Source of the DNA: Allium sativum
Taxonomy: Eukaryota > Streptophyta > Magnoliopsida > Asparagales > Amaryllidaceae
Length of the DNA stretch: 64,000 nucleotides
Reading direction: 5' to 3'
Assembly: GCA_030737875.1 (NCBI GenBank)
Contig: JASFAX010000020.1
Coordinates: 29,898,688 to 29,962,687, forward strand
Position numbers and translations under genes: made by a program. Below the pieces are notes generated by a model. It had not been told where the DNA came from and ran no database searches. It saw nothing but the letters and a program-made list of their open reading frames with translations. Position 1 is the stretch's first letter; the number at the start of each line of letters is the position of its first letter. Shown in pieces: positions 36,308 through 48,637 of this stretch.

Positions 36308-39300
36308 AAAATAATTTCGTCCTCGAAATTGCTAAGGTAGGAAAAGTGCTACAAACCCATTAACTTTTCAAAACTTATTTATGTTGATACTCAACATTTC
36401 AAACTTCCTTGCATAACTCTCTTTCGAATAGATCCCTACTCGATAACTCCTCCCTTCGAATAACTATATTCGAAAATCTCTCTTTCGAATAATTATATTC
36501 GAAAACCTTTCTTCGAATAAACTATATTCGATTTACTCCATCGAATAACTAAATTCGATAACTCCTTCGAATAACCAATATTCTATAACTCACTTCGATT
36601 AAGCTAACCGATAACTCTTTTCGATAAAAATATAATCGATAACTCATTTCGATTAACAAATAATCGATAACTCCTTCCGAATAACCAAATTCGATAATTC
36701 CTTTCGAATAAACTATATTCGATAACTCCTTTAATTCTATTCGAATAACTAATATTCAATCAACTTTTAGTTGAATAACTAACATTCAATTAAATCATAG
36801 TTCGATTAACTACGTTCAATTAACTCTATCTGGATAAATCTTATTTTGAATAACAAATATTCGATAAATTCTAATTGAATAACTAATATTCAATTAACTC
36901 TACGGATTAATCCTAACTGATTAACTCTAACTGGTTAATTCTCACTCTAATCGATTTATCCTAACTCTAATCGATTATTTCTACTCTAATCAACTTCTCC
37001 TATTCGAATAACTCCTATTTGATAACGTTTATTCATTTATAAAGATTTACTTTTAGTAACGGTTCTTCACTTTATAAATGTTCTCTTTAATAACGTTACT
37101 TCACTTATACAAGTGTTGTGTACCCCTTCTATTTAAAACTATTGGTGTTAAAAACCAATATCTCTTCTCTATATAAGCTCAAACTTATATATTCCATTTA
37201 TCGAATGATAAATATTTAATTTTATTTATAAACTGTTATTTATAAATTAACCTTTTCTATTTATCTGTTAAAAATAGATTTCCATTTTCTATTCATCTTC
37301 TAAATATTCCTTCCATTAAATTCTATTTATTTAACAAATAAATATCTCATTTATAACATTCTATTTATTTTCTATAAATAAATATTCCCATTTAATCTAT
37401 TTGTAAATGTTTTACAAATATTCCCTTTTAAATTCTATTTGTAAATGTTTTTACAAATATTCCTCCTCCTATTTGTTTGCACATAACTTCCTTTGTATTT
37501 GTGTTACAAATATATTTCCTTTTTATTTCCCAATTCATATTTCATTCACATTGATTTTACTCAATTCATTCATTTCGATCCATTTAACTTACTTAAGTTA
37601 AATTTAATTTCAATCATTCAAATTCCCATTAACTAGTTGCTAATTAACCGTTTTGCCTATTTCATCCTTTTAATTTGAACATAACTTGTTCAAATATATG
37701 TCAATTTAATTATAAACTAATCTAATTATATTTTCAACTCGAGTTATATATTCGATTTCGAATATAAATTTTCAATCTCTTTCACTTATCCAAAAACCCA
37801 GTTTCGATTCAAATTTCCTTTAACTAATTATACTCCAATTTAGTTAATCCTATTTAACCATTTAAAATATGATTTTCGTCTTAAAAATCATTCCACTTAC
37901 TTCACTGGAGTTCATATTTATTTTATATCTCCAGTCTGGATTTTTCTAATGCCAATTCGGATTTTATTTCTAAAAAAAATCCTTTTATTTAGTTCATTAA
38001 ACCGTTATGGTTTAATAATGGTTCTGGCGCTGCTTTTCTAAAAATTTGATTTTGACATAACTCAAAATCTATACGACGAAATCCAGATTTTTCTCTTTTA
38101 TTTGAAAACTATTATCTAACTGGTCCTGACGGTTCTTGTTTCAAAGAATTTCGACTTAATTTGAGTCCTGTATACTCGATTGAAGTTCGAGTCGCCAATT
38201 TACGAACTGCCGCGCTATAGCGAGCTCGTTTTTAATTATATTTATAAATATAAACGTTTTAACTTTGTTTATAATAAATTCAACTCCACTCTGGTATATA
38301 TCCAATCCATTTTTCCATTTCAACATAATATTCCCGATCTATTTTACTTCTAATATTCAAATCCTATATATTTACAATATTCAAATTCCATTTGAATTTC
38401 TTTATTCAAACTCTATATTATTTCCTTATCTTCAAATTCTATTTGAAATCCTTATCTTCAATTTCTATTTAAATTCCTTTGTTCAAAATCCATCTAAAAT
38501 CCTTTGTTCAATTTAAATTCTATTTTAACTCCTTTGAATTTAAATTCTATTTAATTTCACTTTGAATTCAAATTCTATTTAAACTCCTTTTATCTAAAAT
38601 TCTATTTCAAACTTTATATTTTCTTTGAATTCTAATATTCAACCTCCACTTTATATTCTCTTTGAAATTCTATTTAACCAAATTCCATTTGAATTCTAAT
38701 TTTCAAATCTCTATTTGTCTTTTCTTTATCCAAATCCATTTGAATTCCTTTTTAATTCAAATTCCATTTCAAATTTTCTTATACAATTTCTATTTGAATT
38801 TTCTTTATTCAAACTCATTTGAATTCCTTTGAATTCAAATTCTATTTCACTTCTATTTGAATTATATATATATATATATTCAAATTCCTTTATTTTACTT
38901 CTATTTGAAATCCATTTCAAAATTCCTTTGAAGTAATATAAATATATACATATATTTATCTATCTCAAATTCAAAACATTTGAATTTTCAAACAACTTGT
39001 TTTCTTTTCAAACAAATTTCCATCAAAACTTTTCTAAGGCAGCAATTCATCACTTAGAAACTCGAAAATGAACACTGATGATGTTGCGACCATCATCAGA
39101 ATTATTTCCCAGCTACTGAATGAGTCCAGTGCTATATTTCTTCCAAACTCCATTTAGAAAAATATTTTCCAAACTCCCAGGATTTTAAATTCTGTATTCT
39201 GGTTGGAATTCAATTTCAATTTATCACATTTGTATATTTGATTTCATATACAAATTCAATTGGTTATATATCTATTTCTGTTTTATAATCTAATTCGATT

Positions 39301-39575
39301 ATAATCCTAACAATCAACTTAACTATTTAAAAACAATATTGTGTCCAATCTTCTGTTCAAATGTTTATAAACTCCTATCGACATCGTAGCGTCCCACGAT
39401 TTGACCAAAATTTATAATCCACTCAACAGACTAGTCAACACAATATAAAACAGTTTTTATATCAAATAACAAATACGCTCTCTCGTATATATATACACTC
39501 AACTCATTCTAGGATACTACTGATCCTATCTCTAATGAGCACATTCCAACAAGCCTAGGTATTCGCTCAACCTAA
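36308..39575 (-). mobile_element. E4 internal region (non-coding, AT-rich)
   Basis: Just inside the polypurine tract is a stem-loop AATTTCG-TCCT-CGAAATT (plus strand, 36313-36330). About 36425-37020 is a degenerate array of TTCGAATAACTATATTCGAT-like units. The rest is pyrimidine/AT text such as 'tccatttgaattc' repeated many times. No coding domain in any frame. The block next to the primer site resembles the E5 leader. Confidence 0.8.
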
Positions 39576-39587
39576 GCTCTGATACCA
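39576..39587 (-). promoter_or_regulatory. E4 primer-binding site
   Basis: Plus-strand GCTCTGATACCA is the exact complement of the initiator Met-tRNA primer site TGGTATCAGAGC, two bases before the right LTR. Confidence 0.93.
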
Positions 39588-39589
39588 AC

Positions 39590-42500
39590 TGTAATGACCC
39601 AGATTTCCATAACATCGGAGTTGACTATATACATCATACGTCCAACCCAAATATCACGAAAATACGGAACATTTTTTTTTTAGAAGAAAGAGATAGAAGA
39701 AGACCAGAAATAATAACACAGAATCTCACATCGCAGCGGAACAAAATATAATATATCATATCTTTGAAATACAAAATCTTAACTGTATAACATACACTTA
39801 TCAGAGTACAACACTTACAACACAACGGAACCACTATAACTAGATAACGCTGAAGCCTCCTACTCCAAGCTCCTTTAGATATATCTGAAAAATCCTGAAC
39901 TACTTGACTGCCCGTACAAATTAAGGCACCCAAGAGTTTAGGTAGAACAAAACAAAATAAACTCCGGGTCAGTCCCTATCATGCGACACATTCCCCAAGC
40001 ACGCAACATGGACTGGTATGAGTAAATAGTTTAAACAGTTTCAGAAAACTAAATGATATCTCATAAGACCACGCCGTATATCACAGAACGGGTTTTTCCC
40101 TTATGAAAATCCAAACGCTTGATTTAACTTTCAAAATCCTTTTGAAAGGAATGATAACTTAATATCAAAACTCTTTTGATATTATAATAATGTCTAAATA
40201 AAGTAAATAACAATCTAGTGGAACGTTTGCATCTCACGTTCCACATATATATACAATCAAAACCGCAAGCACGTATTGGGTAATGGATTTCCAACTATGA
40301 CAAGGTATGGAACCACCTTCCGCTGGTATATCTCTAGAGGAGAATACACTGAGTTCAACAAGAACATCTTGCAACTCAGCCACACATGACCGACCACTCA
40401 TTTGGCTTGAGTGTATCGAATGTATATCACCAACGATTGGGATCAGCAACCGTTTCCCGAATGGGACAGCATCGACAATAGATTTTTAGAAGTAAATGAA
40501 ACTCTAGATCAGGTGATTATACACCCTAATAGGTGCGACCTACATAGCCATGCTGCCTGCCCGATTTCTGTCATTTACCGGTTGATGAGGCTAGAAGCTA
40601 CGCTTTATCATCACACCAGATTCACTTCGAATGTCACATCGTCAGATCCATCGAAAATCACTAATTGACGTCTACAACAGTACATTACGTGTCAGCTAAA
40701 AGAAGTTTCCTCCTCCGCCTCCGCTCTTGGTACAGTTGAAGAAATCAATGTACGTGACCTTTCTGGAAATACTCTGTCAGACATTCATCCATATAAGTCA
40801 CCCAGGAATAGGATGAACTGAAGGCACTATTTCTATTAATAGAAAAAGTCCTTGCACTCTACTCCGTCTTTGATTATCTTTATAAAATCTTATTCGCATG
40901 CTACTGCCAATACGGAGTGGTTCTTCGGATAATAATCTAACCGGTCTCTCCATATTGACAACAATGGTCAAACCTTCGATAGTCTGTGATTTAACTATCG
41001 AATAAAAACAAGTGTTTCGATAGTGGATGATTTAACTATCGAATAAAACAAGTGTTCATCCAAACATCCAACAATAACTGAGCCTTTAATTAATATTTCA
41101 TTAATTAAATCACTTCTCTATTTCTTTATCAATATTTGTTAACCAAATATTTTCAATAACCGTATTGACCTGTTACGTTATTTGGAAAACATTTCCGAAT
41201 ATCGCCTTCCTTTATTTTCTAAACTTTAGAAAATATATGCTATTTATAATTGGAAAATATTCCAATTACTTATCTCTTTCCGATCTCGTTTATTTCTATA
41301 CTTAGGAAATATTTAACATCTATTTCCCAGCTTTGCACATATTTGGGTTAAAACAGATGTTGTGTAAAACATCGTTACGACAACCCAAATACAGTATTTA
41401 ACTAATTCTTATTCCACATTGATCTTCGAGCCTGAATCTTGCTACTTATCGGTATATCATGAAATCAACCAAGTTGGCTATAATTACCTATCAGACCTTG
41501 ACTGAATAACATTTAACGTCAAAACAGACAAGACTACTTACTCGAATAATCAATACCATACAACTGATTATTCACCTTTAAACACATATACACTTTCGTT
41601 TTCTATTCCTACGAGATTTTACTCTTATACTTCCCTTTTTGATATGTTAATTTCTAACAATCAAATTATCTTAAAAATATTCTATCTCCTTAAATTCCCG
41701 GAAAAATTCGCCATAACCTCCTTTGTACCGGGAGTATCGGGAAATTTCAAACAGCTTTCCCGGTCCTTCTCATCTCAAAAAGAAAAAGAAAAAGCCAACC
41801 GGCTTGCTGATACGGCGCATAAAATCTCATATATGAATTAAATACGTACCTTTTTGTCGGGCATTCTATTTATTTCACTTCTATACTTTATTCCATACCT
41901 GTCTCCTGTATATTTATGCCTGTCCAATCTATTTTAACTATACCAATCATTTTAACTCAATTTGTTAATTAAATCTGTTACTTAACTTTTCAGTCTATTT
42001 CACCTTCATATTTGAACATGACATGTTCAAATATATTTTAACTGCATATTAACAAATTCTAATTATACTCATACTCTCGTTTCCTTATCGACTTCTTATT
42101 CAAATTCCAATTCAATTTTATTTGAATTCTCTTTATTTAAACTTCATTTGAATTCTATTTTCAAATTCTATAGTTTAAAGTCCATTTGAATTCTATATTC
42201 AAATTCTATAGTTAAAGTCCATCTGAATTCTATATTCAAATTCTACAGTTTAAAGTCCATTTGAATTTCTATTATTCAAATCTCTATTTCAATTCCTTAT
42301 ATTCAAAGTCCATTTGAATTCTCGGCATTATTTATAAACAACGTTTATAACTTCAATTCAAATCCCACCTTTCCATTTATAAACAACGTTTATAAATTCA
42401 ATTCAAATCCCAAAATTTCATTTATAAACAAAGTTTATAAATTCAATTCAAATCCCATATTTTCATTTATAAACAAAGTTTATAAATTTGATTGAAATCC

Positions 42501-44822
42501 CATATTTTCATTTATAAACAAAGTTTATAAATTCGATTCAAATCCCATATTTTCATTTATAAACAAAGTTTATAAATTCGATTAAAATCCCATATTTTCA
42601 TTTATAAACAAAGTTTATAAATTCGATCACTTGTTTTATATACCTTCAAACAAGTTAATATTTTCTATAGTTTTATTTTAAATTCAAATTCTATAAAAAT
42701 AGAATTTCCTTTTTAAAATCTCAAATACCCTTTACGATATTTTTATAGATCGATATTCAAACCCTAGTGATATTTTAAATAATCAAATCAACCAATTTTC
42801 AATCAGTTGAATTTTAACACATCATATATGAATATATATTAAATCAAACAAACAACAACAGATAATATATTTTTGAGGAATCCAGTTGGTTCCTCCAACC
42901 TGTTCTCCTGCATCCACAGATGTTAGTCAACATAGTAATACCCATCCTGCTTCGAGGCAGGATATCGCGGTATGAAGGTCATCCACTATCATAGCGTGGG
43001 GCGTATAGGGTAATCATCCGCTATGAAACTGCGGGCATCCGCTAATGAGACTACGGGAATCCAACCAATCATCAACCCAATATATATATAATAGTCAACC
43101 AATCCTAAATAACTATATATATTTTAAAACAATCAGACTAAACAGCATTCAAACAAGCAACAACAATTATTTTTAACGATGTAAAAATAATTCTAAACAA
43201 ACAGGTGAGTGAGATTTACTCACAGTGATTTTAACTATTTGTCGAATATCCAGCTTCTTGAATCATCTAAATCCCTAGCTGACTCAGAAAAATCTCTAAC
43301 CAATCCATACTCGTATATTTCGCAATCCAACATGACAATCACTACTCGATTCATTCAGTAAACATATAATTATTATTTTTTCATTTAAATAATATAATAA
43401 TATTTTTATTGAGCTAATATATTCTTACTGAGCTGATATTTTTCCATGGTTCGATTAATAATACCGGTAAAATATTTGGGTGATGTATTCTAACAAATAA
43501 TTTTTTTAAAACATTTAAAAGTTACAAATTAATCAAATTTGAGCGGGATTAACTCAATTTGATTTACAGCTTTATGTTTGGACCATAGTTTGCATTTACA
43601 ATTTAATACTAAATCAAATGATCCTTAACTAGTTAAATTAGAAATTTATTATACCTTTATTACCATGACTAGCATCCTTGATCAGGTGTAAATCCTTAAT
43701 TCATCATCTCCCAATAATTCAACCTGCCTCCTATCATCATTGCAATGCTATTGTACTGCGTCTAACCTCACTGCAGTGCTCTTAACTCAACAGCCCTTGC
43801 TGTAAACATCACATATCAAACCCCTACTCCACTGCATCAATTCAATCCGTTCATCACAAAGAAAGTTCGATCTCCACCCTGTCATCGTTGAACTCCAGTT
43901 CGCATCCTTTGAACTACACCCTGTAGAAGACTGTCACGGCAGCAATTGATACTACAAATGATGAACCCAGAACACGTGCTGCCTCACATTCGAACTCGAA
44001 CCCTCAAACAAACAGTCGCGAGCTCCAGGAGTACGCGATTCCAGACCTTCACGATAGAAGGAAGTCGCACTTTCATTTTTATTTTGGATAAATCGGATTT
44101 TGTTTGGTTGACTGGAGGAAGCAAGAACGGGTATTTGGGGAAAGTGGCCATTTCCAATTTGAGGAACGAAAGAATGAATTTGGTTTAGATTGCCAAGGCA
44201 TTTAAAGGGGAAGGTGCGGTATAAGGTTTGAACAGCAAGGCCATCTTTCTTGTGGAGATAAAGGAAGCCACCGTATGTTTTAACATGTGGAAATAAGGAG
44301 GCCACCATTTGTTTTAACTTATGGTAATAAAGGAGCCACCATTTTTGTTTTGTTTCGGTTTTAATTAATTTAAATTATCCGTATCCTTTAATTAAAACAC
44401 ACCCTGATTCTAAACTCCTTTCTGAACCCAACAACTGACAATTCTAGGGTAATACCCCTATTTCGGACACACTGGGATAGGTCACGAAGTCCGATTCGAC
44501 CCTCTGTTGAAGATATTAATTTAAATTGATATAATTTAAATTTCAAACCATTTAAATTCTGCGATAATAAATTAATATTATTATCGTTATAAATTCAAAT
44601 GAAATTTCCCATTAATTATTTGAACTATATTTAATTCAAATTAAATTTTGAATTCATCTAAATCCATTTTCGTATTCTGTTATTTTAATATATTCGATAT
44701 TAAATCGAAATTGATTATAAAATCGATAACTTAATATAAAACTCCACTTATATTATCAAATCAATATTTAAATAAAATATTAAACATTCAAAATTTCCCC
44801 ATAAGAAATCCGGGTCATTACA
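39590..44822 (-). repeat. E4 right LTR (5' LTR in element orientation)
   Basis: 5233 bp, matching the left LTR with about 70 substitutions, a deletion of about 50 bp (near 41640), an extra 45-bp repeat unit and small indels. A weak minus-strand TATA candidate is the complement of CATTTAAAGG near 44200, at the same place as the E5 one. Confidence 0.93.
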
Positions 44823-45207
44823 TCGAGGAATAGACAAGACTGCTTTTAGACCTCCATATGGTTTCTACGAGTGGCTCATCATGCCTATGGGTTGACGAAT
44901 GCACCCTCCTAATTTTTTGATCTGATGAGTAAGGTGTTTCGAGAGTTTCTAAATAAGTTCGTTGTGGTCGTTGTTGATTATGTCTTGATTTTCTCGATGA
45001 ACGAGGAAGAGCTTACCCAACATTTGAGTGAGGTTATGAATACACTACATGCACATTAACTTAAGGCAAAATTCTCCAAATGTCATTTTTCGAGAAAAGG
45101 AGTGAGATTTCTAGGGCAAGTGGTCTCTAAAGACGGGATACGAGTAGATCTAGCAAAGGTAGTTACATATCAAGATTGGCAGATCCCAAAGAATGCAATG
45201 GAGGCGA
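44823..45207 (+). pseudogene. pol: RT middle segment of E3
   Basis: Continues the RT reading from 31057: IDKTAFRPPYGFYEWLIMP, then a frameshifted FVVVVDYVLIFS region (the usual FVDD is changed here) and AKFSKCHF...GVRFLGQVVSKDGIRVDLAKV. It ends within the motif before RSFLG, which resumes at 56820. Stops and frameshifts are present. Confidence 0.85.
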
Positions 45208-45212
45208 GGAGT
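45208..45212. repeat. Target-site duplication of E2 (left, GGAGT)
   Basis: Exact repeat at 56820-56824, directly flanking the two LTR ends. Confidence 0.95.
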
Positions 45213-45439
45213 TGTAACAACCCGTATTTTCAATAACCTGTAATAACATAAATCGAGGCAGAATTTAATTCTAAAATGGGAATCAAGGGAAACGGGCTAT
45301 GCCATTGTGTTCGTCTCGGAAAAATACGCGAAATAGAGTCCGAGTTTTCGAAAATCGGAGTCCGTATGACCAAGATATGGCCTCGCGAAGTTTCACGAAA
45401 ATTCCCAAATTAAAGTATACTTAATTAAGTGAAATGAGT

Positions 45440-45491
45440 TGTGTAGATATATATATATATATATATATATTGATATATATATATATATAAT
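45440..45491. repeat. TA microsatellite in E2 LTR
   Basis: Two TA runs separated by TG; the 3' LTR copy is 6 bp longer, which accounts for the whole length difference between the LTRs. Confidence 0.9.
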
Positions 45492-45801
45492 TGAAAATTT
45501 AATAAATAAATATGCAAAAATGCTCAAAACAGCGAATTGGGAGAGGGGAATAACCGAACCGGCCGATTTTTGAAGTCGACCCGAGCCCGCTGGGTCGACT
45601 AGGGGTTAATCCAGGGTGTTTGGCTGTCAACCCGTGGGCCGATTCGCTCAAGTGCAGATTTTGCATTTGAATGGTTCTCATGGTCCATCTTTAATCTAAA
45701 GGCCCTAGATGGTTCCTACACTTGACTTCTTCCCCAAGACATGCTTTGATGGCTTGGATTGAATCTAGGGTTAATCCTATGGCCTAAAACACTTGCCTAA
45801 T

Positions 45802-45812
45802 CTATAAATAAG
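45802..45812 (+). promoter_or_regulatory. TATA box of E2 5' LTR
   Basis: CTATAAATAAG followed by ACCCTAACCTACCCTAA, matching E1. The 3' LTR copy is 54184-54194. Confidence 0.75.
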
Positions 45813-46244
45813 ACCCTAACCTACCCTAATTCATTCATAATTAAACCTAGTGACTAAACTATGGCAAAATGCTAGCTCTCATGGCCTCCACTAATTTTAT
45901 GAAGAGGGTTGCATACTAATCACTCTCTAATCAACTTCTAATCCCTTCTTAGCATCTTAATCTTCTTCATTTGGTGTTCAAAGTTGCTAGTTGTGAGTTT
46001 CTATCACTTTGATGATCTTTTGGTAAACTAATTAGATGAGATGTGATGAGATTTATGGTTTTGTATGTGGGTTAATGAGCTTTGAATCATATGATATGAT
46101 GTTAGCATTAATCTTATGTTTATGCATGTTGAGTATGTAAGCTTATGCAAGTTTAATATGATGTATGTTATGTTTGCATGATGCTAAATATGCAAGTTGT
46201 GGGCTATGTAATCATATGCATGTTATGCAAGTTCATGGTAATAT

Positions 46245-46485
46245 GCTATGCAAGTTACATGTATGTAAATATGCAAGTTACATGTTTGTTAATATGCAAG
46301 TTACATGTATGTAAATATGCAAGTTACATGTTTGTTAATATGCAAGTTACATGTTTGTTAATATGCAAGTTACATGTATGTAAATATGCAAGTTACATGT
46401 TTCTTTATATGCAAGTTACATGTTTGTTAATATGCGAGTTACATGTATGTAAATATGCAAGTTACATGTTTATTAATATGCAAGT
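46245..46485 (+). repeat. 23-bp minisatellite in E2 LTR
   Basis: Ten units of about 23 bp, 'aatatgcaagttacatgt' followed by TTTGTT or TATGTA. It lies in the transcribed part of the LTR, and the 113-codon ORF across it is a repeat artefact. It is also present at about 54627-54865. Confidence 0.9.
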
Positions 46486-47599
46486 TCATGATGACACATT
46501 ATGCAAGTCTATAAGCTAATATGCAAGTTTGTTATGCAAAATGAATATGTAAGTTATGTGACATATTATATGCAAGTTATGTGACATGTTATGCAAGTTC
46601 ATATGCAAGTTATGTGTTTGTTAATATGCAAGATGGCACCTTTGAAACATGTTCATTCATATGCAAGTTGACACCTTTTATATGTGTTATATCATGAACG
46701 AAATTACGTGGGAACGATGGGGTAATTAAATGCATAAGTTAATAAGATTGTGTGAAATTAATATAATTATGCATAACACAAAATAAATAAACATAGTATG
46801 GGAATTTGCCTATTTGGTTAGGTGTACCCATACTATGTGTTGGGAATTTACCTATTGAGTTAGGTCTACCCCATGGGAATTTACCTATTAAGTTAGGTCT
46901 ACCCATGTTAAGAAAACTTGATTAATTAGGGATAATTAATATAAAATTATGAGGGTGATTAATTAGGTGTAATTAATTGACTAAGACACGAGGTTGGACT
47001 CAGTTGTAGCGTAAAACTGCCCGGACCCAACCGGCTTAACCAGTTGCTACAAATGTTAGCCCAATGTGAGAGGTCTTAGGCACAAACTAAATACGTAATT
47101 AATGTAAAGACACGAGGTTAGACTCTGTTATGACATAAGGCTGCCCGGACCCAACCGGCTTAACCAGCGGTCATAAAAGACAGTCTAATGTGAGAGGTCT
47201 TTACAAAGGTTACGTTCTTAATTAATTAATTAAGAAACACTTAACCATATTAGCATGTAGAGGGACATGAGGGGTTAAGTGGGTGCCTCGGGTGGCATGA
47301 GAAAATCTAGTGGTTGCCTTGGGTGGCAATAGAAAATACGATTAGAATACTTAACCAAAATAGAACATGTAATTAAAACATGATTAAAGGGTTAAGTGGG
47401 ATATACTAGAAAAAGGGACAAGATTAGGTGGGTAGCTTGTGGAGGCCCATTTCAACCAGTAACCCATACGTATCTTTGTGGGCTCGACCCATGTCGAGGA
47501 CGGGACACGCATACTGGGCTTGACTGTAAGAGGCAAACGGGTTAGCGGTGGCAACGCAAGTCCAACGGGCTTCATATGCGTGAGTGGGCCCGGGCTGGT

Positions 47600-48080
47600 A
47601 GGTAAGCCGTTGTTGCATCAAGTAGATATAAGCCGTGCACCTTTAGTTTCATCAGGTTGCCACATTGGGGAATGATACATCCCACGGTGGGGCCAGCACG
47701 GGTATCTACGTTAGGGAGCCGATCGAATGGGAAGTAGTGTGTACACCTAGTGGATTGTAGGGCCCCGTGGCGCCTACTTGGTCACCTAGGGGTACGCAGG
47801 TACTAATTAGTAAATTTTATAAGTCCTTGGGTGGGATCAACCTTTAAGTTAGGAACGACTGGTGTGGTGCAGTTTAGTAATTTACCTTAGGGAGGGTAGA
47901 TGCGTCTTTATCCTTTATCTTCGTTTAGTTGACTGCTTAGGGTAGCCATTCATCCCTATATGTTACCGTATATCAGTTTATGTCTTCTCTGGTTACTTTA
48001 ACGATTGTATTGTTAAAGTTATAGGACTCGCTCAGACTTATGTCTGACCCTGTTGTTTTTATCTTTTTCCCAACCCTCAG
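47600..48080 (+). other. Candidate intron inside E2 LTR
   Basis: Donor-like TAG|GTAAGC (cut after 47601). Near its end are the stem-loop TCAGAC-TTAT-GTCTGA (48032-48047), CTGAC as branch-point-like motif, a pyrimidine tract and CCCTCAG|GT (cut after 48080), giving a 479-nt interval. The same signals recur in E3 and E7 and partly in E1. No transcript evidence is available, so this is inference. Confidence 0.4.
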
Positions 48081-48439
48081 GTCCTACGGTGGATCCTAGC
48101 AGTAGTGGAGCTTGATCGGATTGCTGTTCCAGTCTTTAGGAGCTTGGATAGATGTAAAGCTCCAGTTATCCAGTTATCTTTTCTTTTGTTTGGCTATTGT
48201 ATGAGAGTGGGATTATGTACTTCTTTATTTTGATGGATATTGTACTTGACCTTTATTGTGGTTTTATGATGTAACCAGACATGTTTTACTTCCGCTGTTA
48301 TGAGATGATGTTGAAAAATTTCAAGTACTATTTATATCTGTCTTGTTGTAATTTTTCTGTTCTATATTCACTAAAATACTCCACCGACGCTATGGCATTC
48401 CCTTAGTGAGTGATCATAGCGGGAGTGGGGTGTTACACG

Positions 48440-48451
48440 TGGTATCAGAGC
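48440..48451 (+). promoter_or_regulatory. E2 primer-binding site (initiator tRNA-Met)
   Basis: TGGTATCAGAGC two bases after the LTR end. Confidence 0.95.
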
Positions 48452-48637
48452 TTAAGGTTACCAGAACAGATAAAATTTTTGAGAAAAACTACTTTCTAAG
48501 AGTATTTTCGAAGAAAGTATTTTTAAAAGCATGTCTTCTAAGAGAAAAAGTTTTTGAAAAAGAAAAGCATAATCCCCAATAGCCATATCTTTATCTTTCG
48601 GAATCTCCTTTTTGAATCTTTCCTCTTTCGTTTCAGC

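Larger units (their letters stand above)
31058..44822 (-). mobile_element. E4: large non-coding LTR element (LARD type)
   Basis: About 13.8 kb on the minus strand: two LTRs of about 5.2 kb flank 3.3 kb with no gag, pol or other credible ORF. Polypurine tract (36295-36307) and Met-tRNA primer site (39576-39587) are intact, and the target duplication has one mismatch. I count roughly 70 substitutions between the LTRs (about 1.4%), so it is fairly young though older than E1 and E2. It must have depended on proteins from another element. Shared landmarks with E1/E2 (primer site, polypurine stem-loop, CTGACCC block) make a chromovirus the likely helper. Confidence 0.9.
45213..48437 (+). repeat. 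E2 5' LTR
   Basis: TGTAACAACCC to GGGGTGTTACA. It holds GTCGAC sites (45575-45580, 45594-45599), TATA box, a 23-bp minisatellite, an AGGTAAG donor-like site (47600-47606), the GATACATCC and AGGGAGCCGATCGA core (47673-47726), a stem-loop and a pyrimidine tract with CAG ending at 48080. It shares ends and TATA region with E1, but the middle differs. Confidence 0.96.

Noticed and set aside
46178..46519. 113-codon ORF in the E2 LTR (repeated at 54560-54901)
   Set aside because: Entirely the translation of the 23-bp minisatellite; the two copies are identical only because the LTRs are.
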